Source: Bacillota bacterium (lineage in GTDB: Bacteria > Bacillota > Clostridia > Lachnospirales > WQUN01). From it: DNA of 35,507 bases. Within the stretch, counting starts at the first letter, position 1; each line of letters starts with the position of its first letter. The notes under the pieces were generated by a model, which saw nothing but the letters and a program-made list of their open reading frames with translations, was not told where the DNA came from and did not search any database. Made by a program: the position numbers and the translations under genes. This document shows, piece by piece, positions 6,093 through 13,614 of the stretch. The stretch is taken from assembly GCA_009778185.1 (NCBI GenBank), contig WRKG01000294.1, positions 1-35,507 on the forward strand, given 5' to 3'.

Positions 6093-7886
6093 ATGGAAAT
6101 TAAACAAAAAACTAGAGAAGAAATTCCTAATGAGGCAAAATGGCGATTGAACGATTTAGTTGCTAGCGACGAAATTTGGCACAGTCGAATTGCCGCTTTA
6201 ACCGAACAAATTGAGCAATTTAGCCGTTTTAAGCAAAATGTATCGGATCATCTATTGGAATGTATATCCGAAAATATGCGGTTAAGCGAGGAACTTTCCA
6301 AGCTGTACGTGTACGCAAACATGAAATTACACGAAGATACAAACAACGCAACATATCAAGGGCTTGTAGATATTGTTTCGGGCGTAAACACAAAATTGAT
6401 GGCAGCTACTTCTTTTGTAGAACCCGAAATTTTGGCGATTCCCAACGATATTTTAATTAGAAAAATCCCCGCAAATTCGCTTTATAACCACTATTTGCAA
6501 AATATTATCCGCCAAAAAGAACACGTTAAATCGGCAGAAATAGAGGAAATTTTGGCAAAAGCCAACGAACTTGGCGAAATGCCGTCCAATATATTCGATA
6601 TGCTCGATGATGCTGACCTAAAATTCGGCACTGTACAGGACGAAAACGGCAATAATGTTGAGTTGACTCACGGCAGATACGGCTCAATGCTCGAACTTGA
6701 CAACCGCGAAATTCGCAAAACGGTTTGGCACAAATATTACGATAGTTACTGGTACTTAAAAAATACTTTAGCGGCAACATATTCTTCTAGCGTTAAAAAA
6801 GATGTGTTTTTCGCCAAAATTCGCAATTATCCGTCTGCATTAGATGCCGCACTTTTTTCGGATAATATCCCAAGCACGGTGTACACTCAGCTAATTGCAA
6901 CGGCTCACGAGTTTTTGCCAGCAATGCACCGCTACATGGAAATTCGCAAAAAAGCCCTAAATTTGCCAGAATTACAAGTTTACGACCTGTATACGCCAAT
7001 TATCAAACAAATTGACACAAAAATAGAGTACAACGATGCGATAACAACTGTCTTGAAAAGCCTTGCACCGTTGGGAAAAGATTACATAGAAGTTGCCGAA
7101 AATGGCTTGCGAAACGGCGGTTGGGTAGATGTTTACGAAAACGCGGGCAAACGCAGCGGTGCGTATTCTTGGGGTGCTTTTGGTGGACATCCCTATATTT
7201 TGCTAAATTACGAAAACAAAATTGACGATATGTTTACTTTGGCTCACGAATTGGGTCATGCGATGCACAGCTATTATTCCTGGAAAACGCAACGTTATAT
7301 TTATTCCGATTACACAATATTTTTGGCAGAAGTTGCCTCAACGGTAAACGAAGCGTTATTACTAGATTATTTGCTAAAGGAAACCGAGAAAACGGGCGAT
7401 ACTCAAATGAAAGCCTATCTCATTAACACGTGGCTAGAGCAGTTTAGGACAACCCTGTTTAGGCAAACTTTATTTGCAGAATTTGAGATGATAACTCACA
7501 AAATGGCAGAAAATGACGAACCGCTAACTTTGGATGCTCTTAATGCGGTGTATCGTGAATTAAACGCCAAATATTACGGCGAACACGTTATTTTAGACGA
7601 TAAACTGGATTTAGAATGGGCGAGGATTCCCCATTTTTACCGTGCATTTTATGTCTTTCAGTACGCAACAGGATATTCTGCCGCAATGGCGTTCTCTAGC
7701 CGAATTTTGCAGGATAACAGCCAAGCCGAAAAATATTTAACATTCCTAAAAAGCGGCTCGGCGGATTATTCCATAAATATTCTAAAAAAAGCTGGCGTTG
7801 ACATGAGCGGAGAAACCGAAAATCCCATAAAAGAGGCTCTGCAACGTTTCGAAAATTTGGTTGACGAAATGTCGAAAATTGTATAA
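6093..7886 (+). CDS. pepF: Oligoendopeptidase F (M3 family zinc metallopeptidase)
   Basis: A 597-residue cytoplasmic zinc peptidase of the M3B family, the usual length for PepF, which hydrolyses short peptides. The zinc motif is H385-E-L-G-H389 in TLAHELGHAMHSYYS, followed by EVASTVNEALL, which supplies the third zinc ligand (Glu) in this family. The N-terminal REEIPNEAKWRLNDL and central YSSSVKKDVFFAKIRNYPSALDAALF segments are also typical. The ATG has CGGAGG six bases upstream. It appears to be a single-gene unit, with its own promoter at 6020 and a terminator at 7894. In other Firmicutes PepF serves peptide recycling or processing of secreted peptides; the role here is not indicated by neighbours. 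Confidence 0.95.
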   Translation: MEIKQKTREEIPNEAKWRLNDLVASDEIWHSRIAALTEQIEQFSRFKQNVSDHLLECISENMRLSEELSKLYVYANMKLHEDTNNATYQGLVDIVSGVNTKLMAATSFVEPEILAIPNDILIRKIPANSLYNHYLQNIIRQKEHVKSAEIEEILAKANELGEMPSNIFDMLDDADLKFGTVQDENGNNVELTHGRYGSMLELDNREIRKTVWHKYYDSYWYLKNTLAATYSSSVKKDVFFAKIRNYPSALDAALFSDNIPSTVYTQLIATAHEFLPAMHRYMEIRKKALNLPELQVYDLYTPIIKQIDTKIEYNDAITTVLKSLAPLGKDYIEVAENGLRNGGWVDVYENAGKRSGAYSWGAFGGHPYILLNYENKIDDMFTLAHELGHAMHSYYSWKTQRYIYSDYTIFLAEVASTVNEALLLDYLLKETEKTGDTQMKAYLINTWLEQFRTTLFRQTLFAEFEMITHKMAENDEPLTLDALNAVYRELNAKYYGEHVILDDKLDLEWARIPHFYRAFYVFQYATGYSAAMAFSSRILQDNSQAEKYLTFLKSGSADYSINILKKAGVDMSGETENPIKEALQRFENLVDEMSKIV

Positions 7887-7893
7887 ATTATTC

Positions 7894-7920
7894 AAAAGGT
7901 GGAAATTTTCCGCCTTTTTT
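7894..7920 (+). terminator. Rho-independent terminator after pepF
   Basis: AAAAGGTGGAAA and TTTCCGCCTTTT pair (one G-T) and end in a T-run, eight bases after the pepF stop. Confidence 0.8.
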
Positions 7921-7922
7921 AT

Positions 7923-7951
7923 TTGCACATATTAAATTTTTGTGTTATTAT
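7923..7951 (+). promoter_or_regulatory. Predicted promoter for the ZIP-Mrp operon
   Basis: TTGCAC (7923-7928), 17 bases, TATTAT (7946-7951). The short leader that follows can fold into a hairpin, AACCG (7969-7973) with CGGTT (7999-8003) and TTTTGC (7977-7982) with GCAAAA (7989-7994). The hairpin ends three bases before the SD at 8006. Confidence 0.5.
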
Positions 7952-8019
7952 GTACAAAGTATTTAATAAACCGAACTTTTGCACACTCGCAAAATCCACG
8001 GTTTTAGGAGGCGATTACA

Positions 8020-8832
8020 ATTAACGAAGTTTTATATGCTTTTTTGCTTACTTTAGTGGCTGGAATATTTACGTCTATAGGCGGTTTAATTACGCTTTTT
8101 CAAAAAAAGAACAATGCTAATTTTTTGGCGTTGTCATTAAGTTTTTCGGCTGGCGTTATGGTTTACGTTTCTTTTGTTGAGATATTCAAAAAAGCCTTAT
8201 ATAATTTAGAGGGGCAATACGGCACAGAAATGGGCTTGATTGTTACCACCGTTGCATTTTTTGGCGGAATTATCTTTATTGCCCTAATAATGAAATTAGT
8301 TCCCGAGGGAGAAGATCACATCGAAAAGTTCAAAGATCCCGAAGGGCGCAAAAATTTAACCGACAAAGAACTCAAATCTTTGCGACGCATGGGAATTTTA
8401 ACTGCACTTGCTATAGCTATTCATAATTTCCCCGAAGGATTAGTTACTTTTGTCGGTGCTTTGCAAGATCCAACTTTGGGCGTTACAATAGCGGCAGCAA
8501 TAGCTATCCACAATATTCCCGAGGGAATCGCTGTAGCTGTGCCGATTCAATATGCAACTGGTAGCAAAGTTAAAGCCTTTTGGATAGCCACTCTTTCGGG
8601 ATTAACCGAACCTTTGGGCGCAATTATTGGCTATTTCTTGTTGCTACAATGGATGGGCGATAATATGTTGGGCATCGTTTTTGCCTCGATTGGCGGAATA
8701 ATGGTGTATATTTCCATTGCGGAACTTTTGCCGACGGCTCACAAATACGGCAACGATTTTAAGGTAACTATCGGATTTTTTGCTGGAATGTTCGTAATGG
8801 CGTTTAGCTTAATTTTGTTAGCTATAGTTTAA
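8020..8832 (+). CDS. ZIP-family divalent metal transporter, apparent ATT start
   Basis: About 270 residues with eight hydrophobic segments. The two ZIP metal-site motifs are HNFPEGL (residues about 135-141) and HNIPEGIA (164-171), as in ZupT/GufA-type zinc importers. No ATG, GTG or TTG lies between the in-frame stop at 8005-8007 and TTG 8044. A start at 8044 would have no SD and would remove part of the first helix. ATT at 8020 is exactly eight bases after AGGAGG (8006-8011) and gives INEVLYAFLLTLVAG, which aligns with family N-termini. It heads a tight gene series with the Mrp genes, so metal and cation transport are probably co-expressed. Confidence 0.85.
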   Translation: MNEVLYAFLLTLVAGIFTSIGGLITLFQKKNNANFLALSLSFSAGVMVYVSFVEIFKKALYNLEGQYGTEMGLIVTTVAFFGGIIFIALIMKLVPEGEDHIEKFKDPEGRKNLTDKELKSLRRMGILTALAIAIHNFPEGLVTFVGALQDPTLGVTIAAAIAIHNIPEGIAVAVPIQYATGSKVKAFWIATLSGLTEPLGAIIGYFLLLQWMGDNMLGIVFASIGGIMVYISIAELLPTAHKYGNDFKVTIGFFAGMFVMAFSLILLAIV

Positions 8833-8848
8833 TTTTGAGGTGTACATT

Positions 8849-9319
8849 TTGTCTAAAATAATAATGATTGTAATTTTGACTTTTGTTTGGGCTTTGTTAG
8901 CTGGCGAATTTAATTTGTTTAACTTGGCGGTCGGCTTGGTTTTGTCCGTTTTATCGCTGTATTTTGTGCGAACTTTGTTACCCGCCGAACCTATAACTGG
9001 CGTTAAACTGCTCCGTTTGGCGGTTTATCCTTTTTATATAATTGGTCAAATTTATTTGGCAAGTTTTGCCGTTATAAAAATGATTTTTACTAATGCAGAA
9101 ATGCAAATTGTTCAAACCGAAACAACGCTAAAAAACGACTTTTTGCGAACTTTGCTAGGAAACTCGATTACCCTAACTCCTGGAACTATCCTGCTAGATC
9201 GAACCGATACGCATTTAACCGTTTTGCGTTTACACGAAAAATCCGATACAACCGATTCCGCCGCCGCTGTAAAAGGTACTATCGAGCAAAAACTTACTAA
9301 AATAGAAAAGGTGTTATAA
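8849..9319 (+). CDS. mnhE: Mrp/Mnh cation:proton antiporter subunit E
   Basis: A 156-residue membrane protein. The N-terminus has two hydrophobic helices (ILTFVWALLAGEFNLFNLAVGLVLS split around FNLFN), and LLGNSITLTPGTILLD is the signature of MrpE/MnhE. The TTG start at 8849 has GAGGTG six bases upstream; a GTG at 8840 is open but lies within that SD. It is the first of six Mrp genes. MrpE is an accessory membrane subunit needed for assembly of the Na+(K+)/H+ antiporter complex. The stop shares one base with the next start. Confidence 0.88.
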   Translation: MSKIIMIVILTFVWALLAGEFNLFNLAVGLVLSVLSLYFVRTLLPAEPITGVKLLRLAVYPFYIIGQIYLASFAVIKMIFTNAEMQIVQTETTLKNDFLRTLLGNSITLTPGTILLDRTDTHLTVLRLHEKSDTTDSAAAVKGTIEQKLTKIEKVL

Positions 9320-9591
9320 TGCTGTATACTATTCTCATAGTGCTTGTTTTGCTATTTTTAAGCACTATAAAAAATCTTAAAGGCTCGTCCGTTTGGGATT
9401 ATTTGCTTGGAATAAATTTAATTTCCACCAAAATTATTATTATAATTGTCCTGTTTGCCACCGAAATGCAACTAGATTATATCATCGATTTTGCCATTAT
9501 TTACGCTTTAACTGGCTTTATTGGCACTATTTTTGTTGCTACTTTTTTGCTTAATCACGATAAATCTAACCAAAAGGAGGAAGAAACTTAA
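9319..9591 (+). CDS. mnhF: Mrp/Mnh cation:proton antiporter subunit F
   Basis: A 90-residue protein with three hydrophobic helices (YTILIVLVLLFL, STKIIIIIVLFAT, IIDFAIIYALTGFIGTIFVA). DFAIIYALTGFIGT near the C-terminus is the MrpF signature. Overlaps mnhE and mnhG by one base each (TAATG), showing tight translational coupling. Acts in the membrane as a small subunit of the antiporter. The C-terminal tail is charged (DKSNQKEEET). Confidence 0.85.
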   Translation: MLYTILIVLVLLFLSTIKNLKGSSVWDYLLGINLISTKIIIIIVLFATEMQLDYIIDFAIIYALTGFIGTIFVATFLLNHDKSNQKEEET

Positions 9592-9932
9592 TGTTGGAAA
9601 TAATTGGTTACATTATTGTTGCAATCGGCTTAATTTTTATGATAATCGGTGTTGTCGGAATTTACAAATTTAACGGATTTTACGAGAAAATTTTGGTATC
9701 TTCCAAAATTGATACAGTCGGCATTATAACAATAATTTTGGGGCTTGTGTTTATAAACGGCTTTAATATGTTTTCCCTAAGATTGCTACTTTTGTTGGCA
9801 ATAGTTTTGCTGTTGGGCCCTTTGTGTACGCACATAATTGCACGTTCGGCGTTTCTTGGTGAAAAAGGAGAAAAAGGCGAAAAAGGGGAAAAAAGTATAA
9901 AAAAAAGAAGAAAGGTTCGAAAGGTTGAGTAG
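9591..9932 (+). CDS. mnhG: Mrp/Mnh cation:proton antiporter subunit G
   Basis: A 113-residue protein with three helices. GVVGIYKFNGFYEKILVSSKIDTVG (about 20-44) matches the MrpG motif, where R-F/D-F-Y-.RLH is usual, here diverged. LLLGPLCTHIIARSAF is the conserved third helix. After it comes an unusual basic tail: GEK repeated four times (residues 90-101, encoded by 9-bp units at 9858-9893), then SIKKRRKVRKVE. Normal MrpG proteins stop soon after the third helix, so the tail is an added, repeat-derived extension. The stop lies one base before the next ATG. Confidence 0.85.
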   Translation: MLEIIGYIIVAIGLIFMIIGVVGIYKFNGFYEKILVSSKIDTVGIITIILGLVFINGFNMFSLRLLLLLAIVLLLGPLCTHIIARSAFLGEKGEKGEKGEKSIKKRRKVRKVE

Positions 9933-9933
9933 T

Positions 9934-10851
9934 ATGTCGCAAACTTTAATGGTACTTTGGATTTTAAGTGCTGTTCCAATATTATTTGAACAAAAAATAA
10001 TGAAAATGATACTTTATTTAGGTGCATATTCACTTATAACCTCGATTGTATTTTTAATTTTTGGTGCACCAGATGTCGCTTTGGCGGAAGCATCTATTAG
10101 CATTTTTTCTACAATATTTTTTATAATATGTTTCGAAAAATATTACGACTTAAAAGATACGTACATAAAAATTAAATGGCATAAATTTATTTTGCCTGCT
10201 TGTTTCACAATATTTTTGGCGGCTCTGTTTTTTTGGTTTGCGCCCACCGCAACGCCAAGCACATACAGCATGGAGCTTTACATTAACAATTTTATGAACG
10301 AAGTTGGCGGAACAAACGCTGTTACCGCAATATATTTGGGCTATCGGCTGTACGACACGGTTTTTGAGGCACTTATGTTGTTAATTACGGCTATAGCAAT
10401 ATCTCATTTATCGTGGCACAAGGAAAAAACTACCCTCGAAAAGCATCGCTACATAAAAATTAGCAAACAAGCCGCCGATATTGTCAATATAATAACGCCA
10501 ATTTTGCCCATTTTTGGAATATATTTAATTACATATGGACATCTATCTCCAGGCGGAGGATTTCAAGGTGGCGTAGTTTTGGCGGCATTTTTCGTTTGCC
10601 GATATATGATTCGCAGCATAAACGATTTGCCCGTTGTCCTGTTGGAGCGGTTCGAAAAATTGATATTTTCTAGTATAGTTTTATTGGCTGTATTTTTGGT
10701 ATTTTTGGGGATTCCTGAATATATTGCAATGGATGCTCCGCCTATATTCAAAAGCGTGTATCTTGTAACTATGAATATGCTTATCGGCTTGAAAGTCGCT
10801 TTAGGTTTTGTTATGCTATTTTACCGATTTATCACGATTGAGAGGGTTTAA
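9934..10851 (+). CDS. mnhB: Fusion of MrpA C-terminal (MbhD/MbhE-like) domains with MrpB
   Basis: A 305-residue membrane protein made of three parts known as separate proteins or as the MrpA tail elsewhere. Residues 20-70 carry LYLGAYSLITSIVFLIFGAPDVALAEA, the MbhD/DUF4040 motif. Residues 125-160 carry TNAVTAIYLGYRLYDTVFEA, the MbhE-type motif. Residues 180-305 are MrpB, with YGHLSPGGGFQGGVVLA. The large NuoL-like N-terminus of true MrpA is absent. ATG 9934 is preferred: an upstream TTG at 9925 overlaps mnhG and lacks an SD. The protein would form the structural link between the small subunits and the MrpC/MrpD pair. Domain calls are by motif; the boundaries are approximate. Confidence 0.85.
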   Translation: MSQTLMVLWILSAVPILFEQKIMKMILYLGAYSLITSIVFLIFGAPDVALAEASISIFSTIFFIICFEKYYDLKDTYIKIKWHKFILPACFTIFLAALFFWFAPTATPSTYSMELYINNFMNEVGGTNAVTAIYLGYRLYDTVFEALMLLITAIAISHLSWHKEKTTLEKHRYIKISKQAADIVNIITPILPIFGIYLITYGHLSPGGGFQGGVVLAAFFVCRYMIRSINDLPVVLLERFEKLIFSSIVLLAVFLVFLGIPEYIAMDAPPIFKSVYLVTMNMLIGLKVALGFVMLFYRFITIERV

Positions 10852-10853
10852 TT

Positions 10854-11225
10854 ATGACTTTTGCACAAACTGTTGCTATTTTAATGTTTTTTTTGGCTTT
10901 TTTTGGACTTATCACTAGCCGAAATATTGTAAAATCCATTGTTTGCCTTGTTATAAAAGAAACTTCTGCTATTGTTTTCTTTTTGGGATTGCGTTTTAGA
11001 GAGGGCATTTTACCGCCCATCGGCGAAAGCCTATCTCAACCGCTAGAATACATCGCCGATCCGCTGCCGCAAGCTCTAATGATTACCGCTATAATAATTG
11101 GGCTTGCTGTTACCGCCGTTGATATAATCATGCTAATTTACCTAACTCACGAAACAGGTTCCACCGATTGGGACGAAGTTAAGGCAAAAACCAAAGCCAG
11201 AGTTGCTAGTTTGGATTATGAATAA
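10854..11225 (+). CDS. mnhC: Mrp/Mnh cation:proton antiporter subunit C
   Basis: A 123-residue MrpC/NuoK-like subunit. Three helices are visible, with SRNIVKSIVCLVIKETSAIVFFLGL (about 22-46), and the family signature DPLPQALMITAIIIGLAVTAVDIIML (about 67-92). It begins two bases after the previous stop. After it, the operon is interrupted by 166 bases containing a palindromic repeat before mnhD. In the complex it sits next to the ion-translocating MrpD subunit. Confidence 0.92.
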   Translation: MTFAQTVAILMFFLAFFGLITSRNIVKSIVCLVIKETSAIVFFLGLRFREGILPPIGESLSQPLEYIADPLPQALMITAIIIGLAVTAVDIIMLIYLTHETGSTDWDEVKAKTKARVASLDYE

Positions 11226-11245
11226 AAATTGCGTTTTCTACAACC

Positions 11246-11340
11246 GTAGGGGCGGATATTATCCGCCCGAAAGCCATCACGGGCGGATAATATCCGCCCC
11301 TACAATACCGCCAACCAGACAGGCAGATATTATCCGCCCG
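11246..11340. repeat. GTAGGGGCGGATA-type palindromic element between mnhC and mnhD
   Basis: A 58-bp unit (11246-11303) has mirror-image ends, GTAGGGGCGGATA...TATCCGCCCCTAC, each half itself a small palindrome (GGGCGGATA/TATCCGCCC). A further half copy (GATATTATCCGCCCG) follows at 11326-11340. The same 58-bp organisation recurs at 16391-16448. It could fold into strong hairpins in the mRNA between mnhC and mnhD. Confidence 0.85.
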
Positions 11341-11391
11341 CATTTTTTATTAAATTGATTTAACAATCCCAAAACTGAAAGAGGAATTTTT

Positions 11392-12966
11392 ATGTTGACA
11401 TATTTTGTAATTGCACCAATATTGATTGCCGTATTTTTGTATTTATTGTCTTCGCATTATGTGGCAAAAATTTTGGCAATAGTTGTGCAAGCTATATTTT
11501 TAGGGTTTACATTTTTCTTATTTATGGAAAGCCGCGAACAGGCGATTATTACGGTGGTTGGCGGTTATGCTGATTCTATTGGAATTATTTTGCGTGCAGA
11601 TATGCTTTCTTCGGCGTTTGTTATGCTTACGGCGTTTATATTTTTGATTACGGCAATTTATGCTCTCAATGAATCGTGGTCGAAACTTTATTGGTTGCTT
11701 ATTTATATTTGGCAAGGGCTTATAATAGGCATATTTTTGGTACGAGATTTTTTCAACGTGTTTGTATTATTTGAGGTTGCAACCTTAATTGTTGCGGTGC
11801 TGATTTTGTTCTTGCGCGAGCGGCGTTCGGTATTTGACGGGCTTATTTACATAATGGTAAACACAGTGGCAATCCAATTTTATTTGTTTGGCGTTGCGTA
11901 CATTTATATGCTAACTGGAACGCTCAACATGGATATTGCCGCCGCCGTTATCTCTGAAACGGATAAATCCCAGTTAATTTTGCCGTACGTTCTTATAATG
12001 ACAGCGATTATTTTCAAATGTGCGTTGATTCCGTTGGCAAGTTGGTTGCCAAAAGTGCAAGGCATTCCGCGCGCGCCGTCGGCTGTAGCTGCGATATTAT
12101 CTGGTTTGCACGTGAAATGTGCCGTGTTTTTGTTTTTGCAATTTCAATTTATTTTTGAACCAGTTGCCAACCACGATTTCTTTTTGGGCTTGGGATTGCT
12201 AACTGCAATTTTGAGCATTATAATGGCTTTTTCGCAAGATGACATTCGCCTAATTTTGGCGTACAGTTCCACCGCACAAATTGGACTTATCATTGTCGGA
12301 TTAAGCACAAATAACGCAGATTACGGCAGTTTGTACCATATTATCAATCACGCAATTTTCAAAACTTCGCTATTTTTAACTTCTGGGATGCTTATGCAAA
12401 TATATAAAACTCGTGATATAAACAAAATTACTGGAATATTCAAACATTCGCCAATTTTGGGGATTTCAATTTTGCTTTCCATTTTGGCAATAATTGGCGC
12501 TCCTTTGTTTAACGGAAATATCTCAAAATATTTTATTATGGACGACATTGATATGTGGCTTTACGTTGTTTTGTCGGTTGTCAACTTTGGAACTATCGCC
12601 ATATTCGTAAGATACGCCTTTATGTTATTTGGCAACCCAAAAAATGCGTCCGCTGTTTTAATGCACAAAAATAAAGTTGTTTCGGTTTTGCTGTTGGGAA
12701 TTTTTTCGCTATTTACAGGAATTTTCGGCGTTTGGATAATGAATTTTTTGTTTGACAGTCAATTATCCGTTTCGGTCGGTTCGTATATCGAAAAAACGGC
12801 AATTTTTGCGGTTAGTGTAATTTTGGCGGTTGTGCTTTGCAAATATCGTTACAGGCTAACAAAACAGCTTAATTACGTGCAAGCACTAGATATTAACTTT
12901 CGAGGAATGTGCATTTCGATAGGTTTATTTTTTGCTATTATGCTGATTTTTGTGGGATTTTTGTAG
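11392..12966 (+). CDS. mnhD: Mrp/Mnh cation:proton antiporter subunit D (NuoN-like)
   Basis: A 524-residue antiporter-like subunit of the NuoL/M/N family with about 14 helices. Key charged residues of the proton path are present: E128 in FEVATLIV (fifth-helix Glu), K209 in FKCALIPLASWLP (seventh-helix Lys) and K242 in SAVAAILSGLHVKCAVFL (eighth-helix Lys). It is the only proton-pumping type subunit encoded here. AAGAGG precedes the ATG. It ends nine bases from a convergent unknown gene, so no hydrogenase or ferredoxin-oxidoreductase subunits follow. Confidence 0.92.
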   Translation: MLTYFVIAPILIAVFLYLLSSHYVAKILAIVVQAIFLGFTFFLFMESREQAIITVVGGYADSIGIILRADMLSSAFVMLTAFIFLITAIYALNESWSKLYWLLIYIWQGLIIGIFLVRDFFNVFVLFEVATLIVAVLILFLRERRSVFDGLIYIMVNTVAIQFYLFGVAYIYMLTGTLNMDIAAAVISETDKSQLILPYVLIMTAIIFKCALIPLASWLPKVQGIPRAPSAVAAILSGLHVKCAVFLFLQFQFIFEPVANHDFFLGLGLLTAILSIIMAFSQDDIRLILAYSSTAQIGLIIVGLSTNNADYGSLYHIINHAIFKTSLFLTSGMLMQIYKTRDINKITGIFKHSPILGISILLSILAIIGAPLFNGNISKYFIMDDIDMWLYVVLSVVNFGTIAIFVRYAFMLFGNPKNASAVLMHKNKVVSVLLLGIFSLFTGIFGVWIMNFLFDSQLSVSVGSYIEKTAIFAVSVILAVVLCKYRYRLTKQLNYVQALDINFRGMCISIGLFFAIMLIFVGFL

Positions 12967-12975
12967 ACTGCTTTT

Positions 12976-13539
12976 TCAGCCAATTTTATCCTGATATTTT
13001 TTTATAAGTTGCAACGCAAAAATATCTTTATTGTTAGATGCGTACATTGCCTTTAATTCGGACTTTTTTATGCGGTGTAATATTTTGGAATCTTGCGTAT
13101 AATTGCAAATTATTTTCAACATTTTTTGCGAATCAGAGCCTAAAAATTTGTCAAAAATGGCGGTAAAAAGCGTATTAAAAATTACCATGAAAATTCCCAT
13201 GCCAATAAAGCTGCCGACCAAAATTTCAAAGCCAGCAACGGCAATTTCTAGCAAAATCCATTCTGCGCCAAAATACCAACCAATAACGCCAAAAATAACC
13301 ATTAACCACGACATTAAAACGTTGCGAACAAATTGCAGTTTAGAAATGTTTCCTCGTTTGTAATCCCAAATATCGTAAAAAGATAGCGAAATAGCGGCGA
13401 TTGTTCTTGTTAGCAAATTGGCTCGAAAAATTGTGGTGGTCGATCGCAATAAAATTCTTGGGCCGCGAGTTGCAATGTTTATGGATAATTTTATCAATCG
13501 TGGCAAAATAAAATTTACAATAGTTTTGTAGGGTAACAT
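12976..13539 (-). CDS. Unknown membrane protein with Gly-rich hydrophobic region
   Basis: Not recognised. 187 residues: a basic amphipathic N-terminus (LPRLIKLSINIATRGPRILLR), a charged middle, two adjacent hydrophobic segments rich in Gly (VIFGVIGWYFGAEWILLEIAVAG and ILVGSFIGMGIFMVIF), and a Lys-rich soluble C-terminus (HRIKKSELKAMYASNN). ATG 13539 is chosen because AGGTGG lies five bases upstream; a GTG at 13548 overlaps that SD. Its extended -10 (TGATATAAT on the minus strand, 13591-13583) overlaps the -10 of the divergent nif3-like gene. Could be a small membrane regulator or pore; nothing more can be said. Confidence 0.65.
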   Translation of the reverse strand: MLPYKTIVNFILPRLIKLSINIATRGPRILLRSTTTIFRANLLTRTIAAISLSFYDIWDYKRGNISKLQFVRNVLMSWLMVIFGVIGWYFGAEWILLEIAVAGFEILVGSFIGMGIFMVIFNTLFTAIFDKFLGSDSQKMLKIICNYTQDSKILHRIKKSELKAMYASNNKDIFALQLIKKYQDKIG

Positions 13540-13563
13540 AAAATCCACCTAAATCTTTTTAGT

Positions 13564-13592
13564 TTGACAAAACAGCAAATTTATTATATCAT
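13564..13592 (+). promoter_or_regulatory. Overlapping divergent promoters (Nif3-family gene / unknown membrane protein)
   Basis: On the plus strand, TTGACA (13564-13569), 17 bases, TATCAT (13587-13592) serves the Nif3-family gene. On the minus strand, TATAAT (13588-13583) preceded by TGA forms an extended -10 for the gene at 13539. The two -10 boxes overlap, so polymerase can probably use only one at a time. Confidence 0.65.
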
Positions 13593-13614
13593 AAAGAAAA
13601 AAAGGAGTAAAAAA

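Noticed and set aside
8020-12966. Energy-converting hydrogenase (complete Mbh) operon
   Set aside because: Only the antiporter module is present; no NuoB/C/D/H/I-like subunits follow before the convergent gene.
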